64,000 nt of DNA from Flaccisagitta enflata (lineage: Eukaryota > Chaetognatha > Sagittoidea > Aphragmophora), in NCBI GenBank assembly GCA_965153355.1, contig OZ231128.1, positions 43,090,001 through 43,154,000 of the forward strand, written 5' to 3'. Under the pieces are notes generated by a model. It did no database searches and was not told where the DNA came from. It was given only the letters and a program-made list of their open reading frames with translations. A program made the position numbers and the translations under genes. Positions 1 to 10,300 of the stretch are shown in pieces. Position 1 is the first letter of the stretch. The number at the start of each line of letters is the position of its first letter.

Positions 1-123
1 TGATCTTGATTTCTGCGTGTGAGAAATGTTCCAGACTGAAGAGAAACTTACAGTAATCCAAAAATCCAAAAATCGTCCTAGCGGTTCCAATCTCGACGGC
101 GTTTTTTTCTCCTTCCTTTCCAG

Positions 124-2458
124 CTATGACTGCTTCGCCTCTTGCGAGGTCCTCGTGGACGAAGAGACTGGGCCGATCCTTCGCGTTTGCGTCGAAAATC
201 ACTTTGAATCCGTGAAGATTCTTCGCGGGGAAAAAGCTCAACGTCACTCCAAACATCGACAACCGCTTTTGTCGAGACGCTCGGCGTCGCTTCGAGCCTC
301 ATTGCCACCCATTGACTCGCCAGCGACTGCAGAGACTGTTTCCGCGGATGTCAACGGCGAAGATTCGCTCAATGGCCCTAGGTAAGAAGAGGGAATGCGC
401 TGTTGCCTCCAAGCTTTCTTTAACGCTTTATTTATCTTCTAATAGATTCATGACAGTTTGAAAGCTCTGCAAAAGGTCTTTCAAACGACACTTTGCTGTT
501 CCTTCCAGCAATGTTCGTTTAGAAATGGCATTGGAGTGAGTAAAGACATTGCCCCATTCAATTTTGTGTTCGTTTGAATAAAAAGGTTTTGACAGGACAA
601 CCAGCAAGGTCGCAGTCGAAAGATCTTTTTCTCATTGTATGATTATGAAACACTGACAAACATTTTGTTCCATTTTTAGTTGCGGACACGCAACTCTATA
701 AGAGGCTTTTTCCGTCGGTCGGTCGGTCCGTCACGCTTGAGTTGAAAAGTGGGAAAACACGCATTTCCGCCCCTGCCCACCCGTCCGCAATTGGTGGCCG
801 TGTATCCGACCTTGTTTTGTGCTATTGTTATTTGGTCACAGCACCGATTCTGCTTTTCTCATGACTCAGCAAACGAAGTCGGGAATCATTGGCACGCACT
901 AAATCATTGGGTGGTGGAGGTGCAGCCATGAAGAAACGACTCGTTAAACAGAAGACAGTTGAGGAGCTCGAGAAAGAGGTAAGCATGTAGAAATTGCAAT
1001 GGTTGACTAAAAGCATGTTTAATGGAGGCGGTGTTTGCTGTGACAGGTCGAGGACCCAAATTAATCCATGGGACTAAGTTTGGACGTTATCAGATCCCAA
1101 AATTACCCAGTGGTCTGGCAAGAGAGCGGAAATTTGACTATCCATTTAATGATCGAAGTGAATAGTCATAGTAATGTGAAAGGATAGTGCCTGCCTCGTG
1201 TCCAACTTATCAAGTCAGCCTCTTTCTGATGCGCGTGCTTGTTAACTGCATGAATAATCTCTCCAATGTCGGACATAGCGCCACGTAAACTTGTTAAATC
1301 CTCTTTGTAAAGCGTCCTCAAAGAGCCGTCTCATAAGACTGAATCAAAATTCCCCCGGGCCCTTTAATCGGATGCGCGAAGCGAATATATCCTCTTCTGT
1401 TGGCTAAATATCTACCCTAAATGCGCTAAATTTCGTCGGAGAATATTATGCTTAGTAAAGTCACCTGGGATTCACCTTTCTCTCATTTCTTTCACCGTGT
1501 TAACTTACTCTCTTCTCTTCCTCGTTTTTACCTCGTATCTATCGCTCTCTATCACTGTCTTCGTTCGCAAACCCCTATCCCTTCGTTTCACACTTGTTGA
1601 CTTTATGTTCTTTCTCAGCCCTACCCTGTTTTGATCATTTTCACGTCCACGAATGGCTGATCATCATTAAGGTTTTTTATTTTCCTGCGTTACTGACGTG
1701 TAATAAGATTCTTATTTAATTCTGTGCTTGTGCTCCGCAGAAATTCGGCCATTCGGCCACTGACGCTGATGACCAGGTTTGCGTATCGAATGTGGGAGAA
1801 GCTTTCGTAGTTGAAGTGATAATCTATTCCCCATTAACGCCTTATCTTTAAAATTTGGGTTGACGTCACTATTTTAGACATAACACAATACGCTCATAAT
1901 TCTCATTTACTGCTGTTCCCTGGTTCTCTTTATCGCATGAAGCTTCTTTCTCGAATTCTTGCCTCTCGTTCTTGCGAGCTGCGCAGTTTAAATCGGTGTT
2001 AATGACCGTGTCCTTTGTCCTAGGGATGTAAGTGACTATCCGTTTGATTGGTTCTGTCGATGATCGATCTGTCGAGGTCGCACATATCCTTGATTTTAGT
2101 TACTTAATTCCCGGTCTAGGTACTTTTGCTGGTCTTTTATTATGTGGTTTGAAGTATGATACTGATCCGTTAATCTGTCTGGTTTTCTTGCCGTTTCGAC
2201 TTCCTCACGTCCCGTCAGCTATTACTGGCAACGACTTTCTCTGCTCACTTTCTCTATCCTTAGTTGGCTCATTTGTCCCCGTCGACGGACGGTCGTATGG
2301 TCGTGATCGATGGGCCCGAAGTCGTCGAATATCTCGAAGATCTGCGCACGATTTGGCAAGTCAAGAACAATCCGACGCCCCTTTCCGACTTGACGGAGCT
2401 GGATGGAGACGACGGCGGGTGGGAAGGCGAGACGTCGACAGACCAAGCCGCGATTTAA
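124..2458 (+). pseudogene. Inverted duplicate of the last four exons of the phosphoesterase gene
   Basis: Plus-strand mirror copy of the 3' end of the gene at 7365-15432. Exons are 124-381, 870-978, 1741-1776 and 2264-2458, ending in TAA. Each keeps a consensus acceptor (for example tttccag before 124) and donor (gtaaga after 381, gtaagc after 978), and the encoded protein is the same as in the right arm, including YDCFASCEVLVDEETGP. No upstream metallophosphatase exons are visible because the window starts here, so it is either a truncated duplicate without promoter or the tail of a second full gene lying off-window. The intact reading frames suggest recent duplication or gene conversion between arms. 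Confidence 0.75.
674..827 (+). repeat. Dispersed repeat family R1, copy in left arm intron
   Basis: Starts with tagttgcggacacgcaact, a short hairpin, followed by runs of GGTC (gtcggtcggtcggtccgtca) and then gcccctgcccacccg and a gtgtatccgaccttg block. The same ordered blocks occur at many other places in this window in both orientations. This copy lies in the intron between exons 124-381 and 870-978. Confidence 0.7.
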
Positions 2459-2611
2459 TTGCATAGCTCATGCGCGCAGTAAGTATTGAATGAATTTTTA
2501 CGTTTTGACAATTTTTAGCGCCAGCAGTTTCAAACACTCGCAAGCCTCTCGCCGCGAGTTAACCTGTTGATTTGGCATTGTCGAACCAAGGATTTTCTCT
2601 ACAGCGCTCGG

Positions 2612-4200
2612 AAGTGCAGATTCTATGTAACAATGCAACGCGGCAGGGCAGCAGGATAGTTTAGCGGGGGCAGCAGGGTAGTTCAGCGGTGGCAGCAGTC
2701 AAGGAAAAGAGCGCTGAAAATAATCTTCTGGAAATATTGTAAAATCAACTTTTTGCTTTGAAAAACTGATGCAAAAATCCAAATAGGTAATGAGTTTAAG
2801 CACTGGAATATCATTACACTCCAAAGAATCAAGGGTGAAATAGTCAAATATAAAAAGAATGTAGCTCTTTTTGTATACAGAGGAAGGAGAAATATAAGAT
2901 GTGAACCCCCCTAAAACTGTAGCATCCCCCTTACAGTATCAAACTTCTTGTGATAGATAATAAATTAGATGTTGCCAATGGCAGTTTCTCTACCTGAGTG
3001 GGCCGGCTGAAAAACATGAATTGGCATAGCATTTGTTTTAACCTACTGTCGTTTTGTTGATATTAGGCTGTTCTTAGGCGTCCTTTGGGACAAGAGTTCT
3101 CAACTTGCATCGTCCTTCAAACTCAAGATTTTGTAGGTTGAAGCCAAAAGTAGGCAAAACAGTCTATTTTCCATGTCGCGTATTATGCACTTGCTTCGTA
3201 TCTCTTTACGATAAAAGCATAAAAAAATTGTCAAAGCCTTTTTCCAACGATAGATCATTTTTGTACCATTGTGATCCCTAAAGAAACATCAAAAATTTGA
3301 TGAGGACTGGTGGAAATTTACTATGCAAAAATTTCATTTATAGTTGATTTATCAAAAATGATGAAATATCTTATCTTGATATATTAATATATAATACATA
3401 ATAAAACATATCGTAAAGTATGATGTAAAATTTTTTTTTGCTCCCTGTTTAGTAAAGACATAACCCAGGTTACATGCCAAATTTCGGAACTTTATGTCAT
3501 TTCTAGCCAGAGATATTGATTTTTTGAGTAAGTGTCCTATCGAGTTAACACCTTGTCACACTTATGTCACACTGTTTTTCACAAAAATGTATATAATTGA
3601 ACTTAGTTCAAGACCTTAGGTGATTTTTTCAGTATGACTTGAAAAAGTATCAAATTCTGAGCCTGCAACCAAAATTTCGCTGATAGATACAACTATGTGA
3701 ATATGTTATTTTTTTCAATATTAACTCAGTAGGCCTTGATTTTGGCCGGGCCAGTTATAGAAGAAACTGCCTAATTAGAATTGTTACAGTAAAGTGGCGC
3801 ACCAGAGCGATCTAGCTATTTCCATTCCAATCTAAAATTATATTATAAAATCCTTGATTTTATGATTTATTAATAGTTAATTTTAATGTTTTATTAAGCT
3901 TTACCTTGACTTAAAAAGCAAAATTTATGATTTATTAATAGTTAATTTTAATAATTTATTAAGCTTTACCTTGACTTAAAAAGCAAAATTAGAAAATCGC
4001 TCTAGTGACGCCACTTGCATTAATATAAGCATTTTACTTCTACTGAGAAAGTGTCTTTGATTTAATCAGTTAAAGCTGTCGGTGGGGGTGCTACAGTTTT
4101 CTGGGGGTTCACACCTTATATGAACCTTTTCTCTGTATTCAATGTGGGGCAGCAAAGGTAGTCAAAATGCGCTGTGCGGCACCTTCTGGAATCTGCACTT
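2612..4200. mobile_element. Foldback/MITE-like element, left-arm copy
   Basis: Bounded by AAGTGCAGATTC (2612-2623) and its reverse complement (4189-4200). Inside each end lies a longer inverted block: gtatacagag, then gtgaacccccc and aaaactgtagcatccccc near 2872-2932, mirrored at about 4084-4141. Internally there are AT-rich stretches and a second small inverted pair built on gtggcgc and agagcgat (3793-4018). A tandem doublet near 3865-3985 contains tttatgatttattaatagt. No long open frame is present, so it is non-autonomous. No target-site duplication was evident. Confidence 0.65.
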
Positions 4201-5607
4201 CAGAATTAGCGTCGTTCGAAAATGTTTGACGCGTCCGCCATTTCAAAACTTTCTCTGCAGGTTTCGTTAACTATTCGTTTTCTATTTCTTGACTTCTGGG
4301 TTTGGGAATCTCTTCACTTTTCATGGTTAACCACCGATCGGCCTACTTTCATCTTGTTCCAGGTGAGCTCTTTGTCTCTTCTATTTTCTTTTGTGTATCC
4401 AGTTGATCCGATCCCTCAACCGCTTGCTTGGTTTACAAATGATGTTCTCTGATAGGAATTGCCGTCACAACAGCTATTGATGATGCTTTCATCTTCTGAA
4501 ATTATTCTTATTTGATTGATTGTAAAATGCTTTCCACCTAGTAGTCGCGATAATCGTCTCCTTATTTTTGTCCCCGACGAACAGTTTTCGTCGGTGACTG
4601 TGATAGCAGTGATCGTGTAGTCTGTTGTTTGTCGTTTAAAACCTTTTCATATTTTTGGAACCAGACTTCAGAATTTTATGAAACTTTGCTAGTGTTGTTT
4701 ATAGGTCAAAAGGAGCTTGTGTACCAATTTTCAAAAAAATTCATTAACTTTTACTACCCTTTGCCTATTATTTTTGTAGTAATATTTAGCTGGGACTTAG
4801 GTGGTTTACATAGGTAGAGGGTAGTAAAGGTTAATAATTTTACTAAATTGTTTATACAAGCAGAAGGTAATAATCAGCAACCCTCAAAATTCAGATTAAA
4901 TCTGAAGTGGTTTATAAAACTATTAGCTTGTTTATGTAGTAGCGTATTGTATACCAAATTTTAAAAAAATTCATTAACCTTTACTACCCTCTACTTATAA
5001 TAAGTCCCAGCTAAATTACTACTAAAATAATAGGCAAAGGGTAGTAAAAGTTAATGGATTATCATGAAAATTGGCACACAAGCTCCTATTGACCTATAAA
5101 CAACACCAGCAAAGTTTCATAAAATTCTGAAGTCTGGTTCCAAAAATATGAGAGGGTTTTAAACAAACAAACAAACAAACAAACAGACTACACGATCACT
5201 GCTATCACAGTCACCGACGAAAACTGTTCGTCGGGGACAAAAATAAGGAGACGATTATCGCGACTACTAGGTGGAAAGCATTTTACAATCAATCAAATAA
5301 GAATAATTTCAGAAGATGAAAGCATCATCAATAGCTGTTGTGACGGCAATTCCTATCAGAGAACATCATTTGTAAACCAAGCAAGCGGTTGAGGGATCGG
5401 ATCAACTGGATACACAAAAGAAAATAGAAGAGACAAAGAGCTCACCTGGAACAAGATGAAAGTAGGCCGATCGGTGGTTAACCATGAAAAGTGAAGAGAT
5501 TCCCAAACCCAGAAGTCAAGAAATAGAAAACGAATAGTTAACGAAACCTGCAGAGAAAGTTTTGAAATGGCGGACGCGTCAAACATTTTCGAACGACGCT
5601 AATTCTG
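4201..5607. other. Central part of the palindrome; no recognised gene
   Basis: Holds the innermost arms and the spacer (about 4835-4972). The arms repeat shorter internal palindromes around tttactaccctttgcc. A hairpin, tccccgacgaacagttttcg plus its partner, lies near 4572-4600 and is mirrored near 5210-5240. Right arm 5567-5602 (mirrored at 4206-4241 on the minus strand) is an 11-codon ATG frame that stops directly before the foldback terminus. A (CAAA)n run lies at 5163-5187 in the right arm only. Confidence 0.6.
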
Positions 5608-7211
5608 AAGTGCAGATTCCAGAAGGTGCCGCACAGCGCATTTTGACTACCTTTGCTGCCCCACATTGAATACAGAGAAAAGGTTCATATAAGGTGTGAA
5701 CCCCCAGAAAACTGTAGCACCCCCACCGACAGCTTTAACTGATTAAATCAAAGACACTTTCTCAGTAGAAGTAAAATGCTTATATTAATGCAAGTGGCGT
5801 CACTAGAGCGATTTTCTAATTTTGCTTTTTAAGTCAAGGTAAAGCTTAATAAATTATTAAAATTAACTATTAATAAATCATAAATTTTGCTTTTTAAGTC
5901 AAGGTAAAGCTTAATAAAACATTAAAATTAACTATTAATAAATCATAAAATCAAGGATTTTATAATATAATTTTAGATTGGAATGGAAATAGCTAGATCG
6001 CTCTGGTGGCGCCACTTTTACTGTAACAAATTTCAATTAGGCAGTTTCTTCTATAAACCGGCCCGGCCAAAATCAAGCGCCTGATTGAGTTAACATTGAA
6101 AAAAATAACATAATTCAAAGATAGTTGCATCTATCAGCTTGAAATTTTGGTTGCAGGCTCAGAATTTGATACTTTTTCAAGTCATACTGAAAAAATCACC
6201 TAAGGTCTTGAACTAAGTTCAATTATATACATTTTTGTGAAAAACAGTGTGACATAAGTGTGACAAGGTGTTAACTCGATAGGACACTTACTCAAAAAAT
6301 CAATATCTCTGGCTAGAAATGACACAAAGTTCCGAAATTTGGCATGTAACCTGGGTTATGTCTTTACTAAACAGGGAGCAAAAAAAAATTTTACATCATA
6401 CTTTACGATATGTTTTATTATGTATTATATATTAATATATCAAGACAAGATATTTCATCATTTTTGATAAATCAACTATAAATGAAATTTTTGCATAGTA
6501 AATTTCCACCAGTCCTCATCAAATTTTTGATGTTTCTTTAGGGATCACAATGGTACAAAAATGATCTATCGTTGGAAAGGCTTGACAATTCTTTTATAGT
6601 TTTATCGTAGTAGATATGAAGTGTGACACAAGTGTGACATGGAAAATAGACTGTTTTGGCTCTACTTTTGGCTTCCTAACCTATGAAAATCTTGAGTTTG
6701 AAGGATGTATGTTGAGAACTTTGTCCCAAAGGATGTCTAAGAACAGCTTTCATTATCAACAAAATGATAAGTAGAAGAAAACAGTGTTTTTTTTGCTGCC
6801 AATTCATGTTTTTCAGCCGGCCCACTGTATAGGAGAAACTGCCATTAGCAACATCTAATTTATTATCTATCACAGTAGTTTGATATATAAGGGGGGGATG
6901 CTACAGTTTTAGGGGGGTTCACATCTTATATTTCTCCTTCCTCTGTATACAAAAAGAGCTACATTCTTTTTATATTTGACTATTTCACCCTTGATTCTTT
7001 GGAGTGTAATGATATTCCAGTGCTTAAACTCATTACCTATTTGGATTTTTGCATCAGTTTTTCAAAGCAAAAAGTTGATTTTACAATATTTCCAGAAGAT
7101 TATTTTCAGCGCTCTTTTCCTTGACTGCTGCCACCGCTGAACTACCCTGCTGCCCCCGCTAAACTATCCTGCTGCCCTGCCGCGTTGCATTGTTACTTAG
7201 AATCTGCACTT
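5608..7211. mobile_element. Foldback/MITE-like element, right-arm copy
   Basis: Mirror of 2612-4200: AAGTGCAGATTC begins at 5608 and GAATCTGCACTT ends at 7211. The gtgaaccccc and aaaactgtagcaccccc blocks sit near 5696-5728 and 6888-6922. Compared with the left arm there are many substitutions and local rearrangements, notably 6580-6900 against 2930-3240, whereas flanking arm DNA is nearly identical. It lies about 150 bases beyond the stop codon of the phosphoesterase gene. Confidence 0.65.
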
Positions 7212-7364
7212 CCGAGCGCTGTAGAGAAAATCCTTGGTTCGACAATGCCAAATCAACAGGTTAACTCGCGGCGAGAGGCTTGCGAGTGTTTGAAACTGCT
7301 GGCGCTAAAAATTGTCAAAACGTAAAAATTCATTCAATACTTACTGCGCGCATGAGCTATGCAA

Positions 7365-10300
7365 TTAAATCGCGGCTTGGTCTGTCGACGTCTCGCCTTC
7401 CCACCCGCCGTCGTCTCCATCCAGCTCCGTCAAGTCGGAAAGGGGCGTCGGATTGTTCTTGACTTGCCAAATCGTGCGCAGATCTTCGAGATATTCGACG
7501 ACTTCGGGCCCATCGATCACGACCATACGACCGTCCGTCGACGGGGACAAATGAGCCAACTAAGGATAGAGAAAGTGAGCAGAGAAAGTCGTTGCCAGTA
7601 ATAGCTGACGGGACGTGAGGAAGTCGAAACGGCAAGAAAACCAGACAGATTAACGGATCAGTATCATACTTCAAACCACATAATAAAAGACCAGCAAAAG
7701 TACCTAGACCGGGAATTAAGTAACTAAAATCAAGGATATGTGCGACCTCGACAGATCGATCATCGACAGAACCAATCAAACGGATAGTCACTTACATCCC
7801 TAGGACAAAGGACACGGTCATTAACACCGATTTAAACTGCGCAGCTCGCAAGAACGAGAGGCAAGAATTCGAGAAAGAAGCTTCATGCGATAAAGAGAAC
7901 CAGGGAACAGCAGTAAATGAGAATTATGAGCGTATTGTGTTATGTCTAAAATAGTGACGTCAACCCAAATTTTAAAGATAAGGCGTTAATGGGGAATAGA
8001 TTATCACTTCAACTACGAAAGCTTCTCCCACATTCGATACGCAAACCTGGTCATCAGCGTCAGTGGCCGAATGGCCGAATTTCTGCGGAGCACAAGCACA
8101 GAATTAAATAAGAATCTTATTACACGTCAGTAACGCAGGAAAATAAAAAACCTTAATGATGATCAGCCATTCGTGGACGTGAAAATGATCAAAACAGGGT
8201 AGGGCTGAGAAAGAACATAAAGTCAACAAGTGTGAAACGAAGGGATAGGGGTTTGCGAACGAAGACAGTGATAGAGAGCGATAGATACGAGGTAAAAACG
8301 AGGAAGAGAAGAGAGTAAGTTAACACGGTGAAAGAAATGAGAGAAAGGTGAATCCCAGGTGACTTTACTAAGCATAATATTCTCCGACGAAATTTAGCGC
8401 ATTTAGGGTAGATATTTAGCCAACAGAAGAGGATATATTCGCTTCGCGCATCCGATTAAAGGGCCCGGGGGAATTTTGATTCAGTCTTATGAGACGGCTC
8501 TTTGAGGACGCTTTACAAAGAGGATTTAACAAGTTTACGTGGCGCTATGTCCGACATTGGAGAGATTATTCATGCAGTTAACAAGCACGCGCATCAGAAA
8601 GAGGCTGACTTGATAAGTTGGACACGAGGCAGGCACTATCCTTTCACATTACTATGACTATTCACTTCGATCATTAAATGGATAGTCAAATTTCCGCTCT
8701 CTTGCCAGACCACTGGGTAATTTTGGGATCTGATAACGTCCAAACTTAGTCCCATGGATTAATTTGGGTCCTCGACCTGTCACAGCAAACACCGCCTCCA
8801 TTAAACATGCTTTTAGTCAACCATTGCAATTTCTACATGCTTACCTCTTTCTCGAGCTCCTCAACTGTCTTCTGTTTAACGAGTCGTTTCTTCATGGCTG
8901 CACCTCCACCACCCAATGATTTAGTGCGTGCCAATGATTCCCGACTTCGTTTGCTGAGTCATGAGAAAAGCAGAATCGGTGCTGTGACCAAATAACAATA
9001 GCACAAAACAAGGTCGGATACACGGCCACCAATTGCGGACGGGTGGGCAGGGGCGGAAATGCGTGTTTTCCCACTTTTCAACTCAAGCGTGACGGACCGA
9101 CCGACCGACGGAAAAAGCCTCTTATAGAGTTGCGTGTCCGCAACTAAAAATGGAACAAAATGTTTGTCAGTGTTTTCATCATCATACAATGAAAAGATCT
9201 TCGACTGCGACCTTGCTGGTTGTCCTGTCAAAACCTTTTTATTCAAACGAACACAAAATTGAATGGGGCAATGTCTTTACTCACTCCAATGCCATTTCTA
9301 AACGAACATTGCTGGAAGGAACAGCAAAGTGTCGTTTGAAAGACCTTTTGCAGAGCTTTCAAACTGTCATGAATCTATTAGAAGATAAATAAAGCGTTAA
9401 AGAAAGCTTGGAGGCAACAGCGCATTCCCTCTTCTTACCTAGGGCCATTGAGCGAATCTTCGCCGTTGACATCCGCGGAAACAGTCTCTGCAGTCGCTGG
9501 CGAGTCAATGGGTGGCAATGAGGCTCGAAGCGACGCCGAGCGTCTCGACAAAAGCGGTTGTCGATGTTTGGAGTGACGTTGAGCTTTTTCCCCGCGAAGA
9601 ATCTTCACGGATTCAAAGTGATTTTCGACGCAAACGCGAAGGATCGGCCCAGTCTCTTCGTCCACGAGGACCTCGCAAGAGGCGAAGCAGTCATAGCTGG
9701 AAAGGAAGGAGAAAAAAACGCCGTCGAGATTGGAACCGCTAGGACGATTTTTGGATTTTTGGATTACTGTAAGTTTCTCTTCAGTCTGGAACATTTCTCA
9801 CACGCAGAAATCAAGATCAAGATCCAACCATCAAAAAATATTTCGTTTTGAAATTATATTGTGCGACGTATTAAATGAAAGGAAATAAAATCAGGAATTC
9901 AAATTTACTGTCATAAAATATTTTTACTTGGTCAGTAAATTTTGTGTGCAAAATAAGTTAATAAGATGTTATATTATTAATTTTGGAATTTATCAAAGAA
10001 GCGCAGCAAGAAATATTTTTTAACGGTTGATCTTGATTCCTGCATACGAGGACAGCACCAAACTGAAAAGAAACTTACAGTACTTACGGTTCTCAGGATA
10101 TATAATGAACAACACGAGAAAGGAACATTACATTTTGCTTGTCTCACGTTTGGGTAATGCGCAAAGGGCATAATTCGATTGAAGAAACCACAAAGCGCGA
10201 CCAATAACGTGGTTGTGATTTCTGCTGCATTTTGACCACCATAGCTTTGGAAAATGAAGCCATAATGGCTTCGATAGCAGCGAGATATGGAGATGAACAC

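Larger units (their letters stand above)
1..9823. repeat. Giant inverted repeat (palindrome), arms about 4.8 kb
   Basis: Base 1 pairs with about 9823 and the two halves read as reverse complements. Mirrored positions sum to 9820 near the ends, 9823 through the middle of each arm and 9808 near the centre, so only small indels separate the arms. The non-palindromic spacer is about 4835-4972. Exons, introns and splice sites on both arms are the same, and most flanking stretches differ by single bases. An embedded foldback element (2612-4200 and 5608-7211) is clearly more diverged between arms. The left arm reaches the window edge, so the true outer boundary is unknown. It may be a real inverted duplication or an assembly join of two haplotypes; the divergence argues against a trivial single-molecule hairpin artefact. 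Confidence 0.93.

Noticed and set aside
749-931. Plus-strand 60-codon frame and its mirror at 8892-9074
   Set aside because: Falls across an R1 repeat and an intron; the true exon is 870-978 in another frame.
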